A stretch of DNA of 64,000 bases from Aliamphritea spongicola (GCA_024347235.1 AP025283.1:1674001-1738000), one strand, 5' to 3'. Shown: positions 53,293-63,457, counted from the stretch's first letter. Translations and numbers: made by a program. Notes: a model not told the origin generated them from the sequence alone.

Positions 53293-55059
53293 ATGTCGAT
53301 GACGCGACGGGAATTCGCGCAGTTACTGGGGCTGGCCGGCGCCGCAGGATTACTGCCGTTACAGGGATTTGCAGCAAAGAAGCAGCCTGCAGATATGTAT
53401 GAACTGGCTAACTTTGGTAATGTCCGGCTGCTGCATATGACGGATTGCCATGCCCAGTTACAGCCGGTGTATTTCCGCGAGCCGAATGTAAATTTGGGCG
53501 TCGGGAACGCCTGGGGTAAAGCACCGCATCTGGTGGGGAATCATTTACTGGAGCATTTCTCAGTACGTCCGGGCACCATGGAAGCCCATGCATTCAGCTG
53601 TCTGAACTTCCAGAAGGATGCCGGCCGTTACGGGAAGGTCGGTGGATTTGCGCATATCCGTACTCTGGTGGAACGTTTACGGCAAAGCTATGGCAGTGAG
53701 CATACGCTGCTGCTGGATGGCGGTGATACCTGGCAAGGATCGGGTACGGCATATAAAACCCGCGGCATGGATATGGTGAAAGCCGCGAATTTGCTTGGGG
53801 TGGATGTGATGACCGGTCACTGGGAATTCACCTACCATCAGCAGGAAATACTGCAAAATATAGCTGCTTTCAACGGTGAGTTTCTGGCGCAGAATGTCTT
53901 TATTACAGAAGATGCGCTGTTTGAAGGGGCTGACGAATATGTCTTTGATGAAGACAGTGGCCGTGTATTCAAGCCCTATACGATCCGTGAAATGGGCGGT
54001 GCCCGTATAGCGGTGATCGGTCAGTGTTTTCCGCGCACTAAGATAGCCAATCCGGCCCGGTTTATTCCTGACTGGACCTTTGATATCTACGATGAAAATC
54101 TGCAGGCGCTGGTCGAAGAGGTTCGTCAGACAGAATCTGTAGACGCTGTCATTCTGCTCTCCCATAACGGCATGGATGTTGATCTGGAACTGGCCCGGCG
54201 GGTCAGTGGCATTGATGTCATTCTGGGCGGTCATACCCATGACGGTATGCCGGCTCCCTCACTGGTGAAGAACAGTGGCGGTACAACGCTGGTCTGTAAT
54301 GTCGGTTCTAACGGAAAATTCATCGGTGTGATGGATCTGGATATCCGTAACGGTAAAGTTCAGGATTACCGCTACCGTCTGTTACCGGTGTTTTCTGAGC
54401 TGCTACCCGCTGATGCTGAAATGCAGCAACTGATTACAGATATCCGGGCACCGCATATTGACTGGTTGCAGGAAGAACTGGCGGTCGCTGACGAACTGAT
54501 GTTCCGGCGCGGTAACTTTAATGGCACCTTTGATCAGTTGATCTGTGATGCGCTACGGGAGCGGCAGGATGCCCAGATATCCCTTTCTCCCGGATTCCGC
54601 TGGGGAACGACTGTCCTGCAGGGACAGATGGTGACGATGGAGCACGTACTCGATCAGACCTGTCTGACCTATCCGGAAACCTATGTTCGGGACATGACCG
54701 GTGAAGAACTGAAGCTGATTCTGGAAGATGTGGCAGATAACCTGTTTAACCCGGATCCGTATCTGCAATCCGGCGGAGACATGGTCAGAGTAGGCGGGTT
54801 TGATTACGTTTGTGATCCGTTGGCATCAATTGGTAACCGTGTATCACAGATGACATTGGATGACGGTACTCTGATCGAAGCCGGTAAAACGTATAAAGTG
54901 GCCGGCTGGGCAACGGTGGGAGCGCGTTCTGAAGGGGCTGATATCTGGGATGTGGTCGCTGATTATTTGCGGGACCATCAGACTGCCCGTGTCACGAAGC
55001 TGAATACGCCTAAGTTGCTCAATGTTAAAGGTAATCCGGGTATTACAGATTACGGCTAG
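53293..55059 (+). CDS. soxB: Thiosulfohydrolase SoxB
   Basis: Intact 588-residue periplasmic di-manganese enzyme that hydrolyses the sulfone sulfur from SoxY as sulfate. A twin-arginine-type signal (MTRREFAQLLGLAGAAGLLP) is followed by the metallophosphatase motifs LLHMTDCHAQLQP, LLDGGDTWQGSGT, MTGHWEFTY, LLSHNGMDVDLE and LGGHTHDGMP. The SoxB-specific RRGNFNGTFDQLICDA is present. Last gene of the sox cluster; terminator follows. Confidence 0.96.
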   Translation: MSMTRREFAQLLGLAGAAGLLPLQGFAAKKQPADMYELANFGNVRLLHMTDCHAQLQPVYFREPNVNLGVGNAWGKAPHLVGNHLLEHFSVRPGTMEAHAFSCLNFQKDAGRYGKVGGFAHIRTLVERLRQSYGSEHTLLLDGGDTWQGSGTAYKTRGMDMVKAANLLGVDVMTGHWEFTYHQQEILQNIAAFNGEFLAQNVFITEDALFEGADEYVFDEDSGRVFKPYTIREMGGARIAVIGQCFPRTKIANPARFIPDWTFDIYDENLQALVEEVRQTESVDAVILLSHNGMDVDLELARRVSGIDVILGGHTHDGMPAPSLVKNSGGTTLVCNVGSNGKFIGVMDLDIRNGKVQDYRYRLLPVFSELLPADAEMQQLITDIRAPHIDWLQEELAVADELMFRRGNFNGTFDQLICDALRERQDAQISLSPGFRWGTTVLQGQMVTMEHVLDQTCLTYPETYVRDMTGEELKLILEDVADNLFNPDPYLQSGGDMVRVGGFDYVCDPLASIGNRVSQMTLDDGTLIEAGKTYKVAGWATVGARSEGADIWDVVADYLRDHQTARVTKLNTPKLLNVKGNPGITDYG

Positions 55060-55079
55060 TCACGGCTGAAGCTGATATA

Positions 55080-55112
55080 AATCAGGCCGGCTTATTGCCG
55101 GCCTGTTTGTTC
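55080..55112 (+). terminator. Rho-independent terminator after soxB
   Basis: CAGGCCGGC (55083-55091) pairs with GCCGGCCTG (55097-55105), loop TTATT, then tttgtt. Confidence 0.88.
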
Positions 55113-55198
55113 CCGGACAGCGGTTGGCGGCGGCAGTCGAGTTGTTTAGAATGATCCGGCGTTACAGCATTTTTTATTTTCCGGAGGCTTTATCTTTT

Positions 55199-55915
55199 AT
55201 GAAGTATCAGCGTCTTTTAAGCGGTCTGGCTTTTGCCATGATACTGACTGGCTGTAACGGTGCGAATGTCCAGCCGGGTGCAACCGGGCAGGAGGGCGCC
55301 TGCTGGTACTGAATCCCTGGCCGGAACAGCGCAGGCTCCGCAGCCTGTTTCTCCTGCGAGAGTTTCACCTGTCCAGATGGAAGCGCTGGAAAATATTAAC
55401 AGCCGCATAACTCTGCTACAGGAACAGGTGTTGCAGCTTAAAGTTCAGAACGGTGCGCTGGCTGAACGCAGTCAGTTGCTGCTGACACAGTTTCAGGTGC
55501 TGGCGCAGGACGTGAAGATGAATAACCGTGGTCAGAGCGGAATTTCAGCGGAACAACAGGCACAGCCTGCTCCCGGAACTGATCAGCTGATTCGTCGTCT
55601 GGACCAGCAGCTGATGGAGCTGGAGCAGTTGTCACCGGCTCTGGGGGCGGAAATGCGTTTCGTCTGGCCACCACGTACACGGCCAAGCGGCAATGGATTC
55701 TGGTGCGTTATAACCGTTTAACCGGTGAAAGCTGGATTTCCGAAGGTGGCAGTTGGGTGCCTTTGGGGGATGATTATGAATTACCTATTTCCGAATATGA
55801 GATTCAGATCTCCAGTGCCGCTGCAGATGCAAAAGGCTATGTGGCCGCACGGATTGATAATAACACCGGTGATACCTGGTGGCTGAATGACCAGCAGTGG
55901 GTGTCGTACGAATAA
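55199..55915 (+). CDS. Lipoprotein of unknown function (two frameshifts)
   Basis: Signal peptide with lipobox LTGC at about residues 16-19 (FAMILTGCNGANVQP), then a linker rich in Ala, Pro and Gln, a helical coiled-coil region (MEALENINSRITLLQEQVLQ), and a C-terminal ~70-residue beta domain (YNRLTGESWISEGGSWVPLG, ARIDNNTGDTWWLNDQQWV) that looks like a WxW-type recognition module. Shifts near 55298 and 55642. GGAGG upstream of ATG at 55199. The stop overlaps the epmC start (TAATG). Confidence 0.65.
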
Positions 55916-56518
55916 TGTCAGATATGAATGTACAAATGCCCGCTGCGACAGATCTTTCAGTGTTGCAGCAACTGCATGCACCGTCAGTTCCTCTGGATGA
56001 TGACGTAGAGCGCCTGGTAGATGTTTTCAATCGCTGCTTTGCCGTCAGTCATAATACGATACTGGTGAGCGGCGACGACGAACCGGTCTATCTCCCGGCA
56101 GATGAAACATGTGAATATCACCGGATTATTTTTGCCCATGGTTTTTGCCAGTGCATTACATGAAATCAGTCACTGGTGTGTTGCAGGCCCTCAGCGCTGG
56201 TTGCTGGAAGATTTTGGTTACTGGTATAAACCGGATGGCCGCAGTGCAGAAGAGCAGGCGGAGTTCGAACGGGTTGAAGTGAAACCGCAGGCATACGAAT
56301 GGTTGTTCAGCCATGCGGCCGGTCGTAAGTTTCATTTCAGTGCAGATAATCTGGCCAGTGATATCGGCGCCAGTGAAACCTTTAAAAACAATGTGGTTGC
56401 ACAGATTCAAACGTTTTTGCAGCAAGGCCTGCCGTCACGGCCTGCAATGTTGATGGATACATTGCGCAAAGAGTTTGGCAGTGAATTGCCTCAGCCAGCA
56501 GATTTCTCACTGGCCTAA
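55915..56518 (+). CDS. epmC: Elongation factor P hydroxylase EpmC (one frameshift)
   Basis: Hydroxylates the beta-lysylated lysine of EF-P. Family sequence is clear: VFNRCFAVSHNTILVSGDDE, PVYLPADE, YHRIIFAHGF, then ALHEISHWCVAGPQRWLLED, FGYWYKPDGRS and VEVKPQAYEWLFSHAAG. The HExxH metal motif is HEISHW. A T-run error near 56143 breaks the frame. About 200 residues. Translationally coupled to the lipoprotein; its end overlaps the oppositely oriented PCuAC gene by 12 bases. Confidence 0.9.
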
Positions 56519-57044
56519 AAGGCCGATCCGGATTAACTGATCAGCCTTCAGCGGTTCTTTTAAATCAGTGGGTGTGTTTTTACCCATCGCAGACATCACC
56601 GTTTTAACCGGTACCGTCAGTTCCTGTTTGCTGCCATCATCAAATTCCAGTGTCAGGTCAATGGTGTCACCCTCGGCCAGTGCTTTTTCAGGCCAATCAG
56701 CATGATGTGATGGCCACCAGGCTTCAGTACGACCCGTTCTTTAGCAAACATTGTGATTTGCGGGATCTGGCGCATCTGCATTTCACCGTTTTCCCCGTGC
56801 TTATGGGTATGCATTTCCACTGTTTCAGCAACAGAGCTGTCCGCTCTGATCAGCGCTACCTGTTTTTACCAGTATTGTTCAGCTCCATGAATGCAGCACT
56901 GTTCATCTGCCCCGGTGGGACTGCACGGGCATACGGATGGTCAACTTCAATTTCGGCAAGTACTGAACCGCTGACGGTCAGCCCGCCTAACAGTAATCCG
57001 GTAGTTAACAGACGCTTTAATGACTGTGGAAATAGCTGGCGCAT
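56507..57044 (-). CDS. Periplasmic copper chaperone PCuAC (frameshifted)
   Basis: Delivers Cu(I) to SCO and cytochrome oxidase. Signal peptide to VLAE; HPYARAVPPGQMNSAAFM is the family start. The copper site is formed by ETVEMHTHKHGENGEMQMRQ and LKPGGHHIMLIGLKKALA. A stretch His-Thr-His-Lys-His adds possible ligands. Shifts near 56863 and 56686; mended length ~180 residues. Follows the SCO gene in a copper-delivery cluster. Confidence 0.85.
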
Positions 57045-57103
57045 ACGGGTTCCTTTTATGCAGTGTGTACTGATGCGGTTTATGTGCGGTAAATAATTAA
57101 ATG

Positions 57104-57705
57104 TCAGCCGTTAGCCAGTAACTCGCGAATGGCGGCTACGACCCCGTCCGGCGGTGTGCCGTGGGGCAGGGCTTTACTGAACTGGCCCTGCTGGTCAATC
57201 AAATAGGTACGGGATGAATGATCCACGGCGTAGCCCATGGCAGAATCTCCCATATCGACAATCTTATAGAAGGCACCATAGCGTTTTACGATGTCGTCGA
57301 TGGCGCTGCGTTCGCCAGTCAGGCCGACCATGGTCGGAAAGAAAAAGTTACTGTACTGGGCCAGTTTCTCCGGGGTATCCCGTTCAGGATCGACACTGAT
57401 AAATACTGGCTGTACACCGGCAGCTTCTTCCGGATTCAGATTTTTAAGGGCCTGGGACATAATGGCTAAAGAGGTAGGGCATACATCCGGGCAGGATGCG
57501 TAACCAATGTACATGGCCACCACTTTGCCGCGGTAATCAGACAGCGACACAGGACCGGCTGCAGACTGCAAGGTAAAGTCGCCACCCAACTGATTCAGGC
57601 CGTTATTGCCGGACTTTTGGGTGACATATATAGCGCGACAGCCAGTCCGGTCAGCAGACACAGCGTCAGAATTAGCAGGTTTCGCAGGGTAGAAAATGAC
57701 GTCAT
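57104..57705 (-). CDS. SCO1/SenC-family copper protein (one frameshift)
   Basis: Assembly factor for the Cu-A site of cytochrome c oxidase. An N-terminal anchor (LLILTLCLLTGLAVALYM) precedes a thioredoxin fold with the copper-binding CPDVCP in GYASCPDVCPTSLAIM and the distal histidine in GYAVDHSSRTYLID. Restoring an A near 57620 (SPKKSGNNGL) brings the anchor in frame; about 200 residues. The start overlaps the previous stop (TAATG). Confidence 0.9.
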
Positions 57706-58192
57706 TATTTTGCCTTAAATCCGAACCGTGTCGTTACTTTACCTTTAGGCGTATCCATCAGAACGGTCGCCTCCCATAACATCTCTCCGGTGGTACAGGC
57801 ACCGAGTATTGCCTGGCCACGGAACAGGCCTGACTGGTTTTCAGCCGGTGAAAACAATGTCTGGTTCGGCCCCATAAACATATCAACACCCTGTAAATCC
57901 AGCAGGACATTACTGGATTCTATACCTTCTACCTTAACCTGCCAGTCGGTGGGTTGCAGGAAGAGACTTGGCCGGATACCGGTTCCAGTGTAATGCTGAA
58001 GCCGTCGCCCTGTGCGGTACAGGCGGTCTGAGCAACATCACAATTGGCTGCGCTAAGTTCAATTTCTGCCGGTTCCAGCAGGTTAAACCGTTCGGCAAAC
58101 AGCCATAAAACAGTCAGCGCTGCGATCAGCAGTAATATGCTGAGTAAAGACAACAGGGATTTCTTGCCGTGAGACAGGGTATTACTGGTCAT
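57705..58192 (-). CDS. Membrane-anchored protein of unknown function (one frameshift)
   Basis: One N-terminal membrane segment (LLSLLSILLLIAALTVLWLF), then a ~115-residue periplasmic domain with cysteines in ANCDVAQTACTAQG. A one-base shift near 57960 interrupts it; the mended end reads PTDWQVKVEGIESSNVLLDL through GFKAK. Coupled to the SCO gene by a TAATG overlap, which suggests a part in copper delivery or oxidase assembly. Family not recognised. Confidence 0.65.
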
Positions 58193-58351
58193 GGGATTAC
58201 ATCTAATATTCAGAATATGCCTGTATTATCCTTATAAATCTGTCAGATAGCTATGTGGCAGATTGTCGCAAGGTTGCCACAGTTGCATTTGGCAGGTGAC
58301 TTGGCTACCGTCAGAAAGACATCAGCACACCTGTACACAAGGAAATCATAC

Positions 58352-59685
58352 ATGGTTATGCAATGGGATCGGTTACTGACAACGAAACGGTACGGCCACG
58401 AACAGGTTACCCCGGAAGAGATAGGCAGAAGTCACTTTCATAAGGACCATGACCGTATCATTTTCTCCAGTGCATTCCGCCGGCTGGGGCGAAAAACCCA
58501 GGTGCATCCTCTGGCCCTGAATGATCATATCCATACCCGCCTTACTCACAGCATAGAAGTGGGCAGTGTTGGCCGCAGCCTGGGAATCCGTGTCGGTGAG
58601 CTGTTACAGGATCAGTTGCCGCACTGGGTTTCTGCATATGACCTGGGGACCATCGTACAGTCAGCCTGTCTGGCCCATGATATCGGTAATCCGCCGTTTG
58701 GCCATGCCGGTGAATATGCGATTCGGGACTGGTTCAAACATAAAGCCGGTGCTCAGTTGTTGGAGGGCGTAACTGAGTTACAGCGCAAAGATCTGGAAAC
58801 CTTTGAAGGTAACGCGCAGGGTTTTCGGGTGGTAACCCGTATTGAGAACCATCTCTTTAACGGTGGCCTGCGTCTGACATTTCCTACGCTTGGCACCTTG
58901 CTCAAATATCCATGGACCGTTGAAAACGCCAGCCCTAAGGGTAAATTCAGCTGTTTTCTGACCGAGCTGGAAATTATGACCAGTCTGAGCAAAGAGCTCG
59001 GTCTGGTGCAGTTAGGTGATAATCATTGGTGCCGGCACCCCTGACGTATCTGATGGAAGCAGCGGATGATATCTGTTACGCCATACTCGATCTGGAAGAT
59101 GCCATAGAGCTGAATATACTGGGCTTCGACGATATCAAACCGATCCTGCTCCAGCTGTGTGGCGACCTTGAATATGATGATGCAATTTTTGCGACCCAGG
59201 CATCTGCCCGCCGTAAAATCTCTGCACTGCGGGGTAAAGCCATGGAGAACATGGTGGAATCAACCGTTAAGGCGTATATGGAAAATCTGCCGCTGATTAT
59301 GAACGGTGAGTACCGGGGTGAATTACTCAGTGACGGCAGTACCGATGTTCGTGACGGATTGCAGAAAGCAAAAGCTATGGCCCGTAACCGGGTATTTCCG
59401 GATAACCGTAAAGCTGAGCTGGAAGTCGGTGCTTACAGTACACTGGGTACTTTGCTGGATGCATTTTGTGCGGCGGCCTATGAATTGCACTGCGGAGGAC
59501 ACGAAAACCTCAGCTATCGCAGTCAGAAAATCATCAGTCTGATGGGCATTCACAGTCCTCAGCCGGAATGGGATTTGTACCCATCCTATATGCGGGTACT
59601 CGATTTCATCGGCGGGATGACTGATAATTACGCCGCCTATCTGGCCCGGCAAATTGGTGGAATGGTCAATTCCCGTCCGGGCTGA
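58352..59685 (+). CDS. dgt: Deoxyguanosinetriphosphate triphosphohydrolase family protein (one frameshift)
   Basis: HD-domain dNTPase that removes triphosphate from deoxynucleotides. [16 protein letters not shown], the first metal histidine in [12 protein letters not shown] and HD in [19 protein letters not shown] are diagnostic; [20 protein letters not shown] carries the later metal residues. One C is missing near 59041. About 444 residues. ATG at 58352 or the second in-frame ATG at 58358 may be used. The symbol is by family. Confidence 0.9.
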
Positions 59686-59711
59686 GTTTTATAATTCTGG
59701 AGTATTGAACA

Positions 59712-60082
59712 GTGTCCATGCGTGATCAGTTAAGTGGCTTGGTATTTTCAACTGAGAAAGGGCAGATGTGTCCGGGCTGTCAGCAGGCGCTGGATGAGTG
59801 TGCCTGTGATGCCCTGGCTGAAGAACAGCGCCTTGAACAGCTGGACGGCATTGTGCGAATTCGCCGTGAAACAGCCGGCCGTAAAGGTAAGGGCGTTACC
59901 ACGGTGACCGGCGTACCGCTGGCGGAAAAACCGCTGAAGCAACTGGCGAAAAAGTTAAAGCAGCAATGCGGTACCGGTGGTTCGGTAAAAGAAGGTGTTA
60001 TTGAAATTCAGGAGATCACCGGGGCACCTTAAAGCTGGCGCTGGAAAAACAGGGCTATACCGTCAAGCTGGCAGGCGGCTGA
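59712..60082 (+). CDS. yciH: SUI1-family translation factor YciH (one frameshift)
   Basis: Small eIF1-like protein. The core reads VRIRRETAGRKGKGVTTVTG, LAKKLKQQCGTGGSVKEG, IEIQGDHRGTLKLALEKQG after correcting a G near 60013. The N-terminus has four cysteines in MCPGCQQALDECACDA, more than usual and possibly metal-binding. GGAG at 59699 fits GTG at 59712; ATG at 59718 is the alternative. About 123 residues. It follows dgt by 26 bases. Confidence 0.88.
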
Positions 60083-60107
60083 GCTTTTAACCGGGGAAGG
60101 ATAGAGC

Positions 60108-60221
60108 ATGAAGAAATCTAAACGTATTTGTACAACCTGCCTGATGTTGCGCTTCATGCTGGTGTTTCTGGCGTGTGTGGGTGTTTTTCTGCTGAACGGC
60201 GTTTATCAGTTTTGGGGATGA
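60108..60221 (+). CDS. Small membrane protein, 37 residues
   Basis: ATG at 60108 follows GGAAGG. The peptide starts with a basic stretch and a Cys pair (KKSKRICTTCLML) and continues as one hydrophobic helix (FMLVFLACVGVFLLNGVY). It ends just before a terminator and is 26 bases after yciH, so it is probably the last gene of that operon. No family recognised. Confidence 0.5.
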   Translation: MKKSKRICTTCLMLRFMLVFLACVGVFLLNGVYQFWG

Positions 60222-60244
60222 TCTTCCGGTTTTCATGTTGTTAT

Positions 60245-60280
60245 AAAAAAACGCCCTGCAATTGCAGGGCGTTTTGTTTT
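60245..60280. terminator. Bidirectional terminator
   Basis: AAAACGCCCTGCAA (60247-60260) is followed directly by its complement TTGCAGGGCGTTTT (60261-60274), with A's before and T's after. It serves the yciH operon on the plus strand and the MTHFR-like gene on the minus strand. Confidence 0.92.
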
Positions 60281-60301
60281 CAGGCTGTATTTCATGATGC
60301 C

Positions 60302-61290
60302 TCAGGCAATGTTAGCCAGTGGTGGTGCATCAAAATCCTGCAAGTGCTGTTCAGCCAGGTTCAGTTCCAGAGTTGCCTTTAGTAACTTGAATAAACGGAT
60401 GGTACCGTCGATTTCTTCTTTACGGTTTGTCAGGCTTTCAATGTTCAGCCCTAAGGGAATCTCCAGTTCTGCACAGGCATCAATAATCTGTTGCAGGTTA
60501 TTCCGGCATACCCGGATGGATTCGGCCAGCGGGTTAGTTGCCCCGAGAATCCTGTTGCGGGTTGCCTCAGGCACGGAAATGCCCAGCCACTGCATAAAGT
60601 CCAGGGTCTTTTCACTGCCGCAGGGGCTGAAGGTCAGAATCAGGCGCTTAGGCTGTAAATTCTGGCGGCGGCATTCCGCGGCATAATCCTTACACAGCTG
60701 AATTGTCGCTTCAGGGTTGTACACCGCTTGAGTGATGAAATAGTCACAGCCCTGGCGGGTCTTTTCAATCAGCCGTAAATGTTCATTGGCTTTGTTGGCG
60801 TGCCGTTCCGCGATCGCCACGCCACCAAGGTGAAAATCCAGTGGGTGTTGTTTTAAAGCATCATAGGCTGCCGGCAGGAAGTTACTGCTCTGACTGGTTG
60901 CCGGGCTACCGACGAGTACTAAATCCCGCACGCCGTTCGGGCTCCATGCCTTATCCAGCCACTGATCAAACTCCAGGCGATTTTCTTCAGCAGCGCTTTT
61001 ATACGTGATGACCGGCAGGCCTGACGTCGTACGCAGCAGAGCTGAATATTCCCGGGAATCATGGGTGCGGCAGAAAGGAAATGGTCGGGGCTCAGGATTA
61101 CGGGATGTCTCATCCTGAATGTCATAGACCACCAGACCGTCATACTCGATGTTTTCCAGGCGCTTAACCAGCTTAGCGGCAATGGTCTGCATCTCTGACA
61201 TCGCAACCGTACGCTTGGTGGCGTGGTGCCGATGAAGTAAACTCCACGGCCTGGATCGCTGAATTTTGTCTTAAGAGATGATTCGAACAT
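60302..61290 (-). CDS. Methylenetetrahydrofolate reductase-like protein (one frameshift)
   Basis: About 329 residues. The N-terminus reads RGVYFIGTTPPSVRL, then SEMQTIAAKLVKRLENIEYD after a shift near 61204. Parts that recall the MTHFR barrel are YDGLVVYDIQDETSR, DLVLVGSPATS, GGVAIAERHANKANEHLRLI, and GCDYFITQAVYNPEATIQL; the family lysine/glutamine contacts of the flavin site are in FITQAVY. It is more divergent than a housekeeping MetF and its substrate may differ. Single gene facing yciH, with a shared terminator. Confidence 0.65.
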
Positions 61291-61457
61291 GATAGTTTCC
61301 GCTATGCTTTATTTAACTGCGGACAAGTTTAACAATGAACTCAATTCATGTAATCGGAAAAACGCTTGAAATTATTTTGATTAAAAGTGAATGGCGTTAA
61401 TGTAACTTGAAAACTTAATATGCCTGCCTGAGCGCAGGGTTGTTTCAGGAAATACCC

Positions 61458-62022
61458 GTGGCTAAGAAGAAGTTAGATCTGGCAGAAGTCGCCGGTCAGT
61501 TAGAAGCACATAAAAAACACGCTCTCCCGCCGGTATCTGTGGAAGCCGGATTTCAGTGGCGATATTGATATGCAGATCCGTGCAGACGGTACCTGGTGGC
61601 ACGAAGGCGGACAGATTAAACGTCCGGCGATGGTCACCATGTTTGCCAGTATTCTCTGGCACGAGAATGACGAATACTTTCTGGTTACCCCGGTGGAAAA
61701 AGTACGCATTCAGGTTGAAGACGCTCCCCTGTTTGTGACTGAACTGCAGGTGGAAGAAGAGAACGGCTTGCAGGTATTACAGTTTATAAGCAGCACAGAA
61801 GATGTAATTACCGCCGGTGTTGATCACCTTCTCAGGGTGGAAACCGATCCGGAAACCGAAGAACCGTCCCCTTACATCATGGTGCGTTACGGAATGGAAG
61901 CCCGTATAAACCGAAATGTTTTCTATCAATTGGCTGAGCTGGCTTATGAAGTTGAGATTAACGGCCAGCAACACCTGATGGTGGACAGTGCCGGCATGCA
62001 GTTCAGCTTAGGGACTTTTTGA
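61458..62022 (+). CDS. DUF1285 family protein (one frameshift)
   Basis: Conserved gammaproteobacterial protein of unknown function, ~187 residues. GTG at 61458 preceded by AGGA starts MAKKKLDLAEVAGQLEAHKK; after a shift near 61541 the family core follows (FSGDIDMQIRADGTWWHEGG, WHENDEYFLVTPVEKVRI, VEDAPLFVTELQ). The C-terminal half includes RINRNVFYQLAELA and SAGMQFSLGTF. Cytoplasmic, two-domain beta protein. Divergent from the MTHFR-like gene. Confidence 0.8.
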
Positions 62023-62130
62023 AAGCAGGTTAGCTATATTTGTGAGCTTGCAAACTACTGACTGTTTGATGGGAGTTGTCAGTGAGGGAGAGATCTCTTG
62101 CTGCTAAATTAGATCAAAGGAATGTTATCG

Positions 62131-62621
62131 ATGTTATCAAACATGATGTTCTCTTCTGCTGCTGTGAAAGTAAATCTGGCTTTTGCCGTTGCCTTTGTGT
62201 TTCCTGTATTTATGTATCTTCCGTATGGGAATTACATAGAAATTACGGGTTTAACACATATAGTAATCTCTTTTTTTCTGTGTTAGCGACAACAGGAGCT
62301 TGCTGGTTCTCTTTGCATTGCCTGTCGAAGCGTGTTGACTACAGATTCTCAAATTTCTTTTTATTATTTTTAATAGGAAATATTTTGGCGTCAATACATT
62401 TGCTAAAACAAACCTATGATGTGATTTTTCCAAAAGAGACGGAGTTTAGCTCTATGGAAAATATCATGGGAAGTATTGGTACAGAGACGCATACTATTGA
62501 AATTCTGATGAGTTCAGTATTACAGCATAGTAAGTCAATGCTGTTGCTGGGTTTGCTTTTCACTTTAATTCAAAACTGTTGGTACCTGGGTAAGAAATTG
62601 CGTGCTAGTTTTGTTAACTAA
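62131..62621 (+). CDS. Membrane protein of unknown function (one frameshift)
   Basis: The real start is probably ATG at 62131 (AAGG ten bases upstream), giving SSAAVKVNLAFAVAFVFPVF, a good membrane helix, and LTHIVISFF; a shift in the T run near 62275 leads into SVLATTGACWFSLHCLSKRV, SNFFLLFLIGNILASIHLLK and LLLGLLFTLIQNCWYLG. Four helices, about 164 residues. The longer open frame from 62076 is a shadow in its first part, as it lacks a membrane character and a ribosome site. Base composition is more A+T-rich than the neighbours, so it may be acquired. Confidence 0.6.
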
Positions 62622-62743
62622 GTTCTTAAGGCATTTTTATTCTGCTTAATCGGATTTAGATTCATTTTTAAGGCACTCAGTTTTGAGTGCCTTTCTTGTT
62701 TTTGGTCAAGGCAACGTTTTATCCGCGCGTGAATAATAGGCGT

Positions 62744-63087
62744 ATGAAAAGATTACTCCTACCTCTGTGTGTGTTGGCGCTGAACCTGCAGCTGGTGATG
62801 GCTGAAACCGTTCAGGTTGATATCGTAAAATTTAAGTTTTCTCCGCAGCAGTTAACAATCAACGCTGGTGATACCGTTGTCTGGACTAACAGGGAGAAGC
62901 GTCAGTATCACAATGTCTGGTTTCAGGATTTAGTCAGTGAAGAGCCGGATATCTTTTTCCTGATGAAACCTACCAACGTACCTTTCCTGATGCAGGTACC
63001 TTCAATTATATCTGCGGGCCGCACCCTAAGATGACAGGCAGCATCATTGTTCAGAGTAATTCTAAGGAAGTTAGCAGTCATGAATAA
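62744..63087 (+). CDS. Cupredoxin (plastocyanin-like) periplasmic protein (one frameshift)
   Basis: Type 1 copper protein. Signal peptide to MAE; FKFSPQQLTINAGDTVVWTN is the cupredoxin start. The copper ligands are His in RQYHNVWF and the C-x2-H-x4-type cluster in FNYICGPHPKMTGSIIVQ (Cys, His, Met). One T is missing near 62960. About 115 residues, likely an electron carrier. Its stop overlaps the next gene's start region by eight bases. Confidence 0.85.
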
Positions 63088-63457
63088 ATGTATCCGCGTG
63101 TTAGCAGCATCGTCTGCTGTAGCTGTCAGTCTGTTGCTCAGCGGTTGTGGACCTCACCCCAGCTCCGGTAGCTGGGTAAGTGGCGCATCCGTAAACGAAT
63201 CTGTTTTCAGTTCGGCTAAATTAGAGTTCGACGGGACGGGGAGTTTATTTCCGAACACAGCTGTTGCCGGGCAGGAAAACAGCACGGGATTGCGTTGTGT
63301 GTGGCAGGCAAAATCAGCAAATGCTGCGGACCTGGAGTGCCGCGGTGATACCGATGCCAGGATTCGATTTGAGCTTGTGGTTGCTGAAGATGGTGATCAG
63401 AACCAGGCCGATTTATTAAAGGACGGTAAGCGGATTGCACGTTTCGTTCGGGGCTAA
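63080..63457 (+). CDS. Small lipoprotein of unknown function
   Basis: Intact 125-residue protein. Signal peptide with lipobox LLLSGCG (Cys ~23); the mature domain (SGSWVSGASVNESVFSSAKL, TGLRCVWQAKSANAADLECR) is beta-rich with two further cysteines. It overlaps the cupredoxin gene by eight bases, so the two are co-translated. No family recognised. Confidence 0.7.
   Translation: MNKCIRVLAASSAVAVSLLLSGCGPHPSSGSWVSGASVNESVFSSAKLEFDGTGSLFPNTAVAGQENSTGLRCVWQAKSANAADLECRGDTDARIRFELVVAEDGDQNQADLLKDGKRIARFVRG

Noticed and set aside
62076-62280. N-terminal part of the 181-residue open frame at 62076
   Set aside because: Cys-rich shadow translation; the membrane-helix frame from 62131 is the plausible one.
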